A stretch of DNA of 64,000 nucleotides from the NCBI GenBank assembly GCA_947493705.1, contig CANLSH010000001.1, positions 62,001 through 126,000 of the forward strand, in the 5' to 3' direction. Positions 16,491 through 23,978 of the stretch are shown here, in pieces. A model generated the notes under the pieces. That model saw only the letters and a list, made by a program, of their open reading frames with translations. It was not told the DNA's origin and did no database searches. The position numbers and the translations under genes are program-made. The stretch's first letter is position 1, and the number at the start of each line of letters is the position of its first letter. This DNA comes from an uncultured Arachnia sp. (GTDB lineage Bacteria; Actinomycetota; Actinomycetes; Propionibacteriales; Propionibacteriaceae).

Positions 16491-17438
16491 TCAGCTCCCC
16501 ACCACGACAACGACGGAGACCACAAGCATCTGCAGCAGTGCCGCGGACAGCAACACCAGCCAACCGATCTCCATGAACTTGTCCGGGCGCACCGCTGGCA
16601 CCTTGCGTCGCAGCCACACCAGGGCGGCGAGCACGACGAGGGTCTTCACCAGTGTCCATGCCCATGCCGGGAGCAGTGGTCCGGCGCCGCCGCCGAGGAA
16701 CATGGGCACGGCGAAGGCCGCTCCCGCAGCGAGGAGGGCGTAGCGGCCCGCGTTGAACAGGAGCCTGTCCACGCCTGAGAGCTCAGCTTGGGCACCCCCC
16801 GCGATGTCGGCACCGAAGGCTGGCGTGAACGGTCCCCACACCGAGAAGCCGAGCACGCCGATGAGGTAGACGACGAAGGCCAGAGGCATCCAGACGACGA
16901 ACCACAGGTTCTCCTGGGCGCTCTGGACCACTCCCACGTTCAGGCTGGCCGCCGCGATCGCCGGGCACACCAGCGCGAACATCAGGGGTAGTTCGTAGCC
17001 CAGGTTGTGCGCAAGGAATCGGTACCCGCCCACCAGGGAGTGCGTCGAGTTGGCTCCCCAGCCCGCCAACCACACAACCGCCCACACCATGACGTCCATG
17101 GCGTTGAACCAGACGACGCCCACGTCGAAATCGAACAGCGTCCACTCCCCCAGCGGTACCACCGTCACCATCAGTGCGGCCGCCACGAGCAATCCTGCGC
17201 CACCGATCCGCCAGAGCGGGCGATCCGCCTTCACCGTGGTGCGACGCCGTTGCCGCATGAGGCGGGCCGCCTCATCGAAGGGTCGCGTCGACTGGCGCAG
17301 TGCACCGCTGGTGCCGCTGCTGCTGCGGGCCGCGAGTACGCCGTCGAACATGCTGGCCATGAGCGCCAGGCCGCCGAGGATGAGCAGCGCGACGATGGCC
17401 CACGCGGGGCCAACCACGTTGATGGGCTCACCGGGCAT
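16491..17438 (-). CDS. nuoH: NuoH-like membrane subunit, divergent at the quinone/peripheral interface
   Basis: 315 residues, about eight helices. NuoH identity comes from WLAGWGANSTHSLVGGYR, HNLGYELPLMFAL and a C-terminal AVRPDKFMEIGWLVLL. In canonical NuoH the cytoplasmic loop that meets the quinone site reads NRAPFDLPE(A/G)ESEL; here the matching stretch is GPFTPAFGADIAGGAQAEL, so the conserved acidic/Arg signature is lost. That fits an operon without the ordinary redox subunits. It overlaps the end of the upstream fusion gene by 11 bases. Confidence 0.85.
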   Translation of the reverse strand: MPGEPINVVGPAWAIVALLILGGLALMASMFDGVLAARSSSGTSGALRQSTRPFDEAARLMRQRRRTTVKADRPLWRIGGAGLLVAAALMVTVVPLGEWTLFDFDVGVVWFNAMDVMVWAVVWLAGWGANSTHSLVGGYRFLAHNLGYELPLMFALVCPAIAAASLNVGVVQSAQENLWFVVWMPLAFVVYLIGVLGFSVWGPFTPAFGADIAGGAQAELSGVDRLLFNAGRYALLAAGAAFAVPMFLGGGAGPLLPAWAWTLVKTLVVLAALVWLRRKVPAVRPDKFMEIGWLVLLSAALLQMLVVSVVVVVGS

Positions 17439-18663
17439 GACTCACCTCGCTGTCGCTGGCGCTGACGAGGGTATGCAGATCGAGGCTCGCCACAACGAGG
17501 CGGGCGGCGGCGAGGTCGAGGCCGGTGACCAGCCGTGCCACGTCCTCGACGTTGGGGCTCGCATGATCCGTAGAATCTTCGCCGGTGAGTAGTTCACGAG
17601 TCCTGTCAAGCATGGTGAGCACACGGTCGTGGCTGTCGCCTGCCAGACGCGACGGCATTCCGTCGCGGTCCAGATCCTTCGCGTGGAGCACGCTGAGGTC
17701 ACGGAGAGCGAACGCCAGCAGGCGGGAGCGGCGGATCCGGCGCTGCCACTGCTTGAACCGCTCGGTTACTGCTTCCGAACCATGTTCCAGCACTTCATCA
17801 CGGAGATTGCGCGCCTCAGCCGCTGGGTCTTCCCAGCCGGCCAGGGCCAGCAGGGACACGAGGTTGTCGATGCTCTTGGCTGCTTGCTCGGCGGCGGTCA
17901 CATCGGAGGCGGCTGCGGCTGATGCATCCGCGTCCAAGAGCTCGCCGCTGGCCTCAACGATCACGTCGCCCTGCAGACGACACCGCACCACGAGACCGCC
18001 CGGCCAGTACGGCAGCACCGGCCCCAGTGGCAGGTTCAGCACGTCCATCTCCAAGCCGTCGCGATCCTCCCCTCCTTCGGCCAGAGCAATACCGCCGGGC
18101 GCCATCTCCATGTCGCCGTGATCCATATGCCCGTGATCCATCTCGCCATGGTCCATGTCCCCGTGGTCCATCTCGCCATGGTCCATGTCCCCGTGGTCCA
18201 TCTCGCCATGGTCCATGTCCCCGTGGTCCATCTCACCGTGGCCCTTATCGCCATGGTCCATCTCACCGTGATCCATGTCCCCATGGTCCATCTCCGAGTC
18301 GTCCAGCAGGTCAGCGGCAGACGGACGGTCGTGGGCGTCGCGTCGGTGTCCCCCAGTGTCCAGCAACCGGGTGTGGGCGTCCTGCAGCAGTGCGTTGGCA
18401 CTGTCCCGGGTCGCGACGTCGATCCTCACACGTGGTCCCGGGAGCTGGTCCCACGCGCCCTCGATCGCTTCCTCGAGCTCCGGGCCGGGCGCGCCGCAGA
18501 CCGCCAATACATCCGCATCAGCTGGAGACGACGCCAGAGTCCATCCCCTGTCGAGGACTGCCCTCTCCACGGCGGCGCGAACACGCCACTGTCCACCCAC
18601 CTCCACCACGAGAACGTGCGCGCCTCGCACAGCCACACGGGCGAGCGCCGCTCTCAGACCCAC
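17428..18663 (-). CDS. degenerate NuoB-NuoD-like fusion with MDHG-repeat linker
   Basis: 411 residues from the GTG at 18663, overlapping nuoA. Residues about 14-85 resemble NuoB/group-4 hydrogenase small subunit (ASSPADADVLAVCGAPGPEL then AWDQLPGPRVRIDV), but the iron-sulfur cysteines are missing (VEVGGQWRV where VNTGGCNGC-type ligands would be). Residues 125-184 are twelve five-residue MDHG-type units. After about residue 205 a segment resembles the start of NuoD/hydrogenase large subunit (LNLPLGPVLPYWPGG... LQGDVIVEA), again without a metal site, followed by helical sequence including WQRRIRRSRLLAFALRDLSVL. It occupies the place of nuoB-nuoI in the operon. Function unknown; I infer a redox-inactive scaffold on the membrane arm, possibly metal-binding. 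The homology is weak and seen by eye. Confidence 0.6.
   Translation of the reverse strand: MGLRAALARVAVRGAHVLVVEVGGQWRVRAAVERAVLDRGWTLASSPADADVLAVCGAPGPELEEAIEGAWDQLPGPRVRIDVATRDSANALLQDAHTRLLDTGGHRRDAHDRPSAADLLDDSEMDHGDMDHGEMDHGDKGHGEMDHGDMDHGEMDHGDMDHGEMDHGDMDHGEMDHGHMDHGDMEMAPGGIALAEGGEDRDGLEMDVLNLPLGPVLPYWPGGLVVRCRLQGDVIVEASGELLDADASAAAASDVTAAEQAAKSIDNLVSLLALAGWEDPAAEARNLRDEVLEHGSEAVTERFKQWQRRIRRSRLLAFALRDLSVLHAKDLDRDGMPSRLAGDSHDRVLTMLDRTRELLTGEDSTDHASPNVEDVARLVTGLDLAAARLVVASLDLHTLVSASDSEVSHAR
18112..18291 (-). repeat. twelve 5-residue MDHG(D/E) units, 60 residues
   Basis: 180 bases encode eleven MDHG units and one KGHG, alternating Asp and Glu at position five, with a 30-base DNA period. 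Every unit carries Met, Asp and His, a likely metal-binding polymer (Cu, Ni, Zn or Co cannot be distinguished). DNA copies are nearly identical in the middle, so length may vary between strains. Confidence 0.9.
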
Positions 18664-18998
18664 CTCAGCGCCCCTTCCCGCCACGCCCAGAACACGGCCA
18701 CCATGAGGGCGCCAAGGAAGAGGAACATCTCGACGACGGCGCCCGCCCCCTCCGCGGCAACGACCACCGCCCACGGGTACATGAACAGCATCTCGACGTC
18801 GAAGGCAAGGAACAGCAGCGTGGCGGCGTACCAGCGCACGTGGTAGCGCGAAAGTGCGTGCTCGGAGGGTTGCCAGCCCGACTGGAAGGGCAACACCGAA
18901 TGCGGTGACGCGATGATGGCCGTCATGCGATGCACCAGGTAGAGGCCGAGAATGAAGACGACGGAGACAATCAGCATGCCGAGCACTCCGCCGAACAT
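18654..18998 (-). CDS. nuoA: NuoA-like subunit, first gene of the membrane-arm operon
   Basis: 114 residues, three helices, start at the ATG at 18998 behind a strong GAGGAGGAG. NuoA signature FLAFDVEMLFMYPWAV is present with its acidic residues. The loop that in complex I reads YECG(x)xP is PFQSGWQPSEHA here, so the conserved quinone-site cysteine is Ser. An in-frame extension to 19088 has no RBS and was not used. Confidence 0.88.
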   Translation of the reverse strand: MFGGVLGMLIVSVVFILGLYLVHRMTAIIASPHSVLPFQSGWQPSEHALSRYHVRWYAATLLFLAFDVEMLFMYPWAVVVAAEGAGAVVEMFLFLGALMVAVFWAWREGALRWV

Positions 18999-19178
18999 CT
19001 GCTCCTCCTCAACGACGCCGACACCAGAATGGACCCCTATCGCAGTTCGAGGGTAGCCCCTCAAGTGGTCGGCGTCGGTGCTTGCCATATGAAGACATGA
19101 TGAAGTTCAGTTCGCAAAGCCGTCTACCTCATGATCGACCGTCATCGCTGCGGCGGATCCGCTCCAGCTACCACGGCA

Positions 19179-19194
19179 GTAATCGCGGTATTAC
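19179..19194. promoter_or_regulatory. imperfect palindrome before mazEF-like pair
   Basis: GTAATCGCGGTATTAC (arms match 6 of 8) ends ten bases before the antitoxin ATG and includes TATTAC as a possible -10. Placement fits antitoxin autorepression. Confidence 0.45.
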
Positions 19195-19203
19195 CATGGT
19201 GGC

Positions 19204-19443
19204 ATGAGTGTGATGAAGTTGAGTGTCAGCCTCTCCGAGGATGACGTCGCAATGTTGGACAAGTACGCCAAAGCCGCAGGACTGAGGTCCCGGTCCGCCG
19301 CGATCCAGAAGGCGATCAAGCTGTTGGGCGACGCAGAACTCGAGGACGCCTACGCTGCGGCATGGGAGGAGTGGGGTTCCTCCGGCGACGCACGCGCATG
19401 GGAATCCACTTCCGCCGACGGGTCGGCAGATGCTGCGAAGTGA
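19204..19443 (+). CDS. ribbon-helix-helix antitoxin (MazE-like)
   Basis: 79 residues. The N-terminus [20 protein letters not shown] followed by [15 protein letters not shown] is a typical RHH DNA-binding domain; the acidic tail ([15 protein letters not shown]) would wrap the toxin. Overlaps the MazF-like gene by 14 bases. Confidence 0.82.
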   Translation: MSVMKLSVSLSEDDVAMLDKYAKAAGLRSRSAAIQKAIKLLGDAELEDAYAAAWEEWGSSGDARAWESTSADGSADAAK

Positions 19444-19777
19444 GATCCGGCTCGTGGACCTGGACCCCGTGCTGACGGGTGAGGCGAACAAACGTCGGCC
19501 CGCAGTGGTGGTGAGCAATGATCACGCCAACGCGACCGCGGCCAGACTCGGGCGCGGGGTGGTCACGGTCGTTCCGCTGACCAGCAACACCACGCACGTG
19601 TTCCCGTTCCAAGTGTTTCTGCCGGCGGAGGAGACGGGGACCCGGCGGGACTCCAAGGCTCAGGCGGAGCAGGTTCGATCAGTCTCGGTCGAGCGCCTCG
19701 GCCCGGTGATAGGACGGATCCCGATCCCTCTGATGGCGGCACTCGACGACGCGCTTCGGCTACATCTCCGATTGTAG
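19430..19777 (+). CDS. MazF/PemK-type endoribonuclease toxin
   Basis: 115 residues. Family features: the N-terminal strand with [32 protein letters not shown] and the C-terminal [17 protein letters not shown] (active-site region with Arg/Thr-type residues; conserved QxR around DQVR). MazF toxins cut mRNA at short motifs. Full length, so the pair looks functional. Confidence 0.88.
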   Translation: MLRSEIRLVDLDPVLTGEANKRRPAVVVSNDHANATAARLGRGVVTVVPLTSNTTHVFPFQVFLPAEETGTRRDSKAQAEQVRSVSVERLGPVIGRIPIPLMAALDDALRLHLRL

Positions 19778-19819
19778 GCAGCACTTAGTGCGGCACATGC
19801 GGATGTTGCGGAGGGTGGC

Positions 19820-20167
19820 TCAACTCGCCTCAGAAAGACGTCGTACGAGATACTGGTTGAGACTGAGGTGCTCCTCGGCCGCTTGGATCGCGAGCCTTCG
19901 GTGCAGCCCCTCCCCGACCCGCAGATTGAACTTGCCCGAGTAGTTCCGCTTCGCCAACGGTTCGGGGATGACTTCACCCTCCGCCGCAAGATCGGACACG
20001 GTCTCGGCAACCAGATCAACCAAGCCCCGAAGGGCCGCCGATTGGGACCCGGCGAGCCATGACAGCGAGGGGAACTCCACACAACTGGCGACGAACTCGT
20101 CGTCTTCGACCGACCACGTCACGCGGTAGGTGTAAAGGGACGCGTCCACAGTTGGGGTCTGAGACAT
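19820..20167 (-). CDS. hicB: HicB-like antitoxin
   Basis: 115 residues. An RNase-H-like HicB half (YRVTWSVEDDEFVASCVEFP, SQSAALRGLVDLV) is followed by an RHH DNA-binding end (SGKFNLRVGEGLHRRLAIQA, LSLNQYLVRRL). The ATG at 20167 lies seven bases after AGGAGG, overlapping the restored end of hicA. Downstream partner of a frameshifted HicA. Confidence 0.82.
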   Translation of the reverse strand: MSQTPTVDASLYTYRVTWSVEDDEFVASCVEFPSLSWLAGSQSAALRGLVDLVAETVSDLAAEGEVIPEPLAKRNYSGKFNLRVGEGLHRRLAIQAAEEHLSLNQYLVRRLSEAS

Positions 20168-20362
20168 CACCTAGCCTCCTTCTTGTCGATGGCAGCCATC
20201 ACCTGTCGCACCTGATACGACTTGGCCTGACCGTTGCTGTTTTTGGATGTTTACTCGCGGGTCGCCGGGCCAAGGGGTCTTGAACACCGCGTGCGATCCA
20301 CCGGTTCTGCGGAACGGACCGATGTCATGCTCGCAGACCTTATGGAGGTCGTCATAGCGCAC
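20167..20362 (-). pseudogene. hicA: HicA-like toxin with +1 frameshift in an A run
   Basis: Reading leftward, GPFRRTGGSHAVFKTPWPGD and PRVNIQ match a HicA toxin (GGSH carries the catalytic His). After a run of five A the frame is lost. Removing one A gives NSNGQAKSYQVRQVMAAID and a stop at 20167 overlapping hicB, exactly the expected C-terminus. So one base was gained in the A5 run near 20244-20250, or the run was miscalled. The true N-terminus is also uncertain: a stop sits in frame just upstream of the GTG at 20362. Confidence 0.75.
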
Positions 20363-20579
20363 GTTCTGTGGGTTCTTTCACATCGCCGCTACGTGCTTCT
20401 CCACGGTCGCCATGCAATATGGTACCGCAGGTAGTACCACGATCGAGCGCTTCGTAGCAAAATGGCACCTTTCGGCCCGCACTTGGTGCGCGACGTTTTG
20501 GACGCGTCCGGCGTGCGGCTGAAACGGACATTGGTGCGGCGATGATGAGCGGGTTTGCAGCCGGCGGACGGCTGGGGCG

Positions 20580-20957
20580 TCAGCCGCGACAGGTGACCAG
20601 GAGGTCGCCATCTGCGTCAAAGATCTGTCCTTCAACCGGCAGTGGTTCGTCCCAGTCGAAGGGGATGGTGGCGTTCGGCACTACCCAGGCGTCGACGATC
20701 GCAATGCCGTCCACCACAGGGTGCGAGGTCACCACGCTGTCGCCGGCCACACCGATCTGTAGCCTCGTCGCTTCGGTCAGGGCCTTCCCGCGGTCGTCAC
20801 GGACGGCGCCGGCACCCCTCAGCTGGTAATCCAACAGGGTTCCGTCTTCATCTCGGGCCATGTTGCTTGGCTGCACGGGGCAGGCCGCACCGCCGAGATC
20901 GTCATCTGTGTCAGCGCCTTCCGACAGCTCCACAAAAGCGCCGGCATCATCCTCGCC
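20580..20957 (-). other. in-frame continuation of the lipoprotein after a TGA codon
   Basis: The 125 codons after the TGA at 20958-20960 stay open in the same frame to 20580, with coding-like composition (acidic, few rare residues; ends EGQIFDADGDLLVTCRG). A GTG at 20933 could restart translation. Either a nonsense mutation split one gene of about 317 codons, or this is a separate short ORF. Confidence 0.4.
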
Positions 20958-21533
20958 TCAATGCTGGACCAGGCAACTCACCACGGTGCCGAAGTCGTCA
21001 ATGAACGCCGCAGTGACGGCCTCCAACTCGAGGCCGTCCTCTTCTTGGCCGGGCAGATCGCCCACTCGTTCGGTCGCTTGGGATCCGAGAAACCGCCACG
21101 ACCTGTCGATCGGAAGGCCGCTGCTCGAGCAGATCCTGCGCAGGCCCGCCTCGGTGTCCATGTCCGCAGCAGCGAACTCCACCTCACCCTCGGGCTCGGA
21201 CCAGCCGATCGAGCAGTGGTAGTCATCGAACACAAATGAGTACTCGACGCTGCTGCCGGGAGGCAAACCCGTCACGCTGCTCAGGTCAGGGTCGGATGCC
21301 CAGCCGAAGGGCGGCGGACAGCGCTCCACCACAACCGAACGCGGGATCAACGGCTGGGTCCACCACTCGCCCGACTGGTGCACGTCGAGCGCCCAATCTT
21401 GAGGCACCGCCTCACGCGGGATCGGCGCCGCACAGCCCGACAGGACCACAGCCAGCGCGACCGTGCACGAAACTCCGCCAAATTTGCGTTTGTGATCCAA
21501 CAGACCCTCCCCCGAACGGCCCCATCCACTCAA
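20958..21533 (-). CDS. hypothetical lipoprotein, possibly truncated by TGA
   Basis: 191 residues. Lipoprotein signal with lipobox VLSGCAAP near residues 30-37. The mature part is acidic, with cysteines in VVERCPPPF, DDYHCSIGW, RRICSSSG and VVSCLVQH (probably disulfides). No family recognised. The reading frame continues beyond the stop for another 125 codons. The N-terminal 14 residues before KRKFGG are long for a signal peptide, so the start may lie further in. Confidence 0.6.
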   Translation of the reverse strand: MSGWGRSGEGLLDHKRKFGGVSCTVALAVVLSGCAAPIPREAVPQDWALDVHQSGEWWTQPLIPRSVVVERCPPPFGWASDPDLSSVTGLPPGSSVEYSFVFDDYHCSIGWSEPEGEVEFAAADMDTEAGLRRICSSSGLPIDRSWRFLGSQATERVGDLPGQEEDGLELEAVTAAFIDDFGTVVSCLVQH

Positions 21534-21917
21534 ACGATCAACCTATAGCAGGAGCCACTCTGCCAGTCGACAATCGTCGAAAAACTCGCACAACACGTAG
21601 GCCTCAACGTTGTCCGCCACCTGTCGGGAGAGCAGTGCGCGGGCGACAGTTCCGGTTGCTCAATCGCGGCCGGAGCACGTAAAGGTCTATAGGTCTCAGC
21701 ATGGCCGCTCGCACCGAGTACTACGCCGCCGAACTCATCGATCGCTATGCCGATGACGAAGCTGGAGATGGGCACGCTTCTTGTAACTGAAGATGCGAAG
21801 CCGGGGACGAATGTCGTCGCGCATAGCCCCTCAGTGCGGGAACACCGCAAGTCCCTCGCAGTGGGCGACGATGGTGTCCACGTGGTCGGCAGCAACCGTC
21901 GATGACGCTGACGAAGC
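21534..21917. other. intergenic, possible gene remnant only
   Basis: 384 bases between divergent genes. The only coding-like piece is a 29-codon ORF at 21702-21791 (starts MAARTEYYAAELIDRYAD). Nothing else is recognised. Confidence 0.3.
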
Positions 21918-21927
21918 ATGAGCGCGA

Positions 21928-21944
21928 GATATCACACTGGTATC
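21928..21944. promoter_or_regulatory. inverted repeat GATATCA-CAC-TGGTATC before phd/doc-like pair
   Basis: Arms GATATCA and TGGTATC match in six of seven positions. It overlaps a TATCAT -10 (21941-21946) that lies seven bases before the ATG at 21954, so binding would block a leaderless promoter. Fits antitoxin autoregulation. Confidence 0.5.
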
Positions 21945-21953
21945 ATCGCGATC

Positions 21954-22157
21954 ATGGCTATGACGCTCCGGCTGGACCCCGAGGACGAAAAGGCTCTTGC
22001 CCTGCTCGCCGAAGCAGAAGGATTGAGCAAGCAAGAGGCCACTGTGCGCGCCATCCGGGAGGCCGCCGCACGACGCCTCCGTGAGGACAGAGTGCGGCAA
22101 CTGTCCACCGCAGCTCGGGCCCGCTACGCCGATCTGCTCGACCGGTTGGGCCAGTGA
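21954..22157 (+). CDS. antitoxin (RHH/Phd-like) of a Doc toxin
   Basis: 67 residues: MAMTLRLDPEDEKALALLAE, then GLSKQEATVRAIREAA, a CopG-type RHH domain, then a basic-acidic tail ending ARYADLLDRLGQ that would bind Doc. Overlaps the toxin start by four bases (GTGA). Start at 21954 preferred over 21918 because a -10 box lies directly upstream. Confidence 0.78.
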   Translation: MAMTLRLDPEDEKALALLAEAEGLSKQEATVRAIREAAARRLREDRVRQLSTAARARYADLLDRLGQ

Positions 22158-22516
22158 TCGAGTACCTCACACTCGAGGACGTCTTGTTGTTGGTGGGTGA
22201 CCTCGGAGTTGGCCCCGTGCGCGACGTCGGACTGCTCGACTCTGCGGTCCACCGCCCGCGCGTGAGCGTCTTCGGCCGGGATGCGTATCCGAGCCTTGAT
22301 GACAAGGCTGCCGTGCTGCTGGAATCGTTGGTCAGCAACCATGCCCTGGTCGACGGCAACAAACGCCTTGGCTGGCTGTCGCTGGTGGTGTTCTACGGAC
22401 TCAATGGCATCGACGTAGACGCGCCCGACGACGACGCCTACGACTTGGTGATCGCCGTCGCCAGCGGGACCGCAACCTACCAGGACGCGTCGATGCGCCT
22501 CGCGTCCTGGCGCTAA
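22154..22516 (+). CDS. doc: Doc-type (Fic-fold) toxin
   Basis: 120 residues, normal length. The Fic/Doc motif is HALVDGNKRLGW (HxFxDGNKR type, Leu-Val in place of Phe). Doc toxins phosphorylate EF-Tu. N-terminus IEYLTLEDVLLLVGDLG and LLDSAVHRPRVSVFG match Doc. GTG start overlaps the antitoxin stop. Confidence 0.88.
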   Translation: MIEYLTLEDVLLLVGDLGVGPVRDVGLLDSAVHRPRVSVFGRDAYPSLDDKAAVLLESLVSNHALVDGNKRLGWLSLVVFYGLNGIDVDAPDDDAYDLVIAVASGTATYQDASMRLASWR

Positions 22517-22625
22517 CCTCCAACCCCATGCGGTGGTGGCGCGGAGTACGTGTGCGGCTCCATCGACGTCAGTATTGGCGCAATTGGGCGCCGGGGTCAT
22601 CCACCGCAAGGTGCGGTCCACGCGA

Positions 22626-23456
22626 TCAGCTGAGACTGCCGAGCACCGCTCCCAGCACCGCAAAGCCCACATGGACGCTCGCATGGGAGACCATTGCGGC
22701 CTCCAGGCTGCGACGCCAGTACAGCCATCCGAAGACGATGCCGCCAAGCGCGTTGAGTGCCACGGTTCTGACCACCAGGAAGGGCGTGAGGTCGGCATAC
22801 ACCGATAGTGCCGGCAGATGGCCCAGTCCGAAGACCACGGCGGTAAGGAGGATCGAGACCCACATGACCGCTTCCGACGGGCGGACATGGTTCCGCCCAA
22901 AGAGCCGGTGACCGGCCCACACGAGTACCGTCATCAGGCCCCAGCGCAGCAGGAGTTCCTCAGTGATGCCGCCGTAGAGCATCCCGAGGACGAGCTGGGG
23001 GAACCAGGACAGCGGATTGTCGGTGACGTCCAGGCCCGCGAGTGGAGCAGTGGCGCTGTCCAGGGCCATTATCGCCACTGCGACGGTCAGCCCGAGGCCC
23101 ACCGCGATGGGGACATCCGTCCGGAGTCGGGGCCAGATGTCGGTGCCTCTGCGAACTCGGTCGGCCACCAACGATGTGAGGTCGACCTTATGCGTAAATA
23201 GCACACCGACAGCGACTGCGACCGCAACGAGAACGGCGGACTGAACGAGCGAGACCAGGACGATGACCCAGTCCGGTACCTCCACCTGCACGGCGGCGGG
23301 CGCGTCGAGTTGGACCAGAACCATCGGGATCAACGACAGGACCCCTACCAGACCCAGTAGAAACAGCGCCACGAACTGCCGCCAGAACCGCACGGGTTCC
23401 CGTCGACCATGGCCAGCGTCCTGAATGTCTGTCATCTCGCTTCTTGTTCCCTCCAT
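22626..23456 (-). CDS. CPBP-family intramembrane glutamic endopeptidase
   Basis: 276 residues, about eight helices. CPBP/Abi motifs: motif 1 YGGITEELLLRWGLM (EExxxR), motif 2 FGLGHLP and the C-terminal SLEAAMVSHASVH. Family members include CAAX proteases and bacteriocin-immunity proteins; the substrate here is unknown. Stands alone. An ATG at 23435 is an alternative start. Confidence 0.85.
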   Translation of the reverse strand: MEGTRSEMTDIQDAGHGRREPVRFWRQFVALFLLGLVGVLSLIPMVLVQLDAPAAVQVEVPDWVIVLVSLVQSAVLVAVAVAVGVLFTHKVDLTSLVADRVRRGTDIWPRLRTDVPIAVGLGLTVAVAIMALDSATAPLAGLDVTDNPLSWFPQLVLGMLYGGITEELLLRWGLMTVLVWAGHRLFGRNHVRPSEAVMWVSILLTAVVFGLGHLPALSVYADLTPFLVVRTVALNALGGIVFGWLYWRRSLEAAMVSHASVHVGFAVLGAVLGSLS

Positions 23457-23978
23457 TCATCCCGCGCCCCTCCCGTTGCCGTGAAGCTTGCCCAGTGTAA
23501 AACGTTTCCGTCTCTCCCGAGCGTCAAGATGGGGCGATACAGGCCGAGCATTTGTCGCCTCCACACTGTTTTTTACTCCGTCAGAAACCTCAGGGGGGCT
23601 TCGTGTCCTTCGTGTGGTGTGTGGTGTTGTGTTGACCTCGATAATGGCGCGATCAACGACGGTGGCCCCTGTCGCTCCAGTGGGGCCGAGATGGCCCGTG
23701 CGGGTTGGCGTGCAGGGCGTGGTCAGGCCCAGTCATCTGTCCGCTTGCCTCCACCGGTGCGAGCCACGTCAAGTTGTGCGCTTCGGCGGCCCTCAGTGCT
23801 GTCCGCCCGGACGCCTCATCTTGGTCCATCACCACGGATGTGAACCGCAGCAATGTTGCTGTCCGGTAACGATTCACAACTGGTGCTTGCGCCGTGCGGC
23901 TCACTCAGCTTATGGTGATTCCTGAGACCTGAACCATCTGTCAGGTTTGACATCGACGTCAATCATGGGAGGTACACA
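23457..23978. promoter_or_regulatory. 522-base intergenic region upstream of ABC operon
   Basis: No gene recognised. It is less GC-rich than its surroundings around 23560-23660. It contains an inverted repeat at 23927-23946 and a strong RBS (GGGAGG) before 23979. It should hold the divergent promoters of the CPBP gene and the transporter operon. Confidence 0.4.
23927..23946. promoter_or_regulatory. ACCTGA-N8-TCAGGT operator candidate
   Basis: Perfect 6-base arms with an 8-base spacer, 33 bases before the start of the substrate-binding protein. A TetR repressor is encoded in the same operon (30286-30972) and could bind here. Confidence 0.45.

Noticed and set aside
18112..18291. 30-base DNA repeat as a non-coding minisatellite or CRISPR
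   Set aside because: It encodes an in-frame MDHG repeat within a long gene and has no spacers.
21831..22100. 89-codon ORF antisense to the Phd-like antitoxin
   Set aside because: Overlaps a supported antitoxin gene; no domain.
23653..23904. 83-codon ORF in the gap before the ABC operon
   Set aside because: No RBS or recognised family; probably intergenic.
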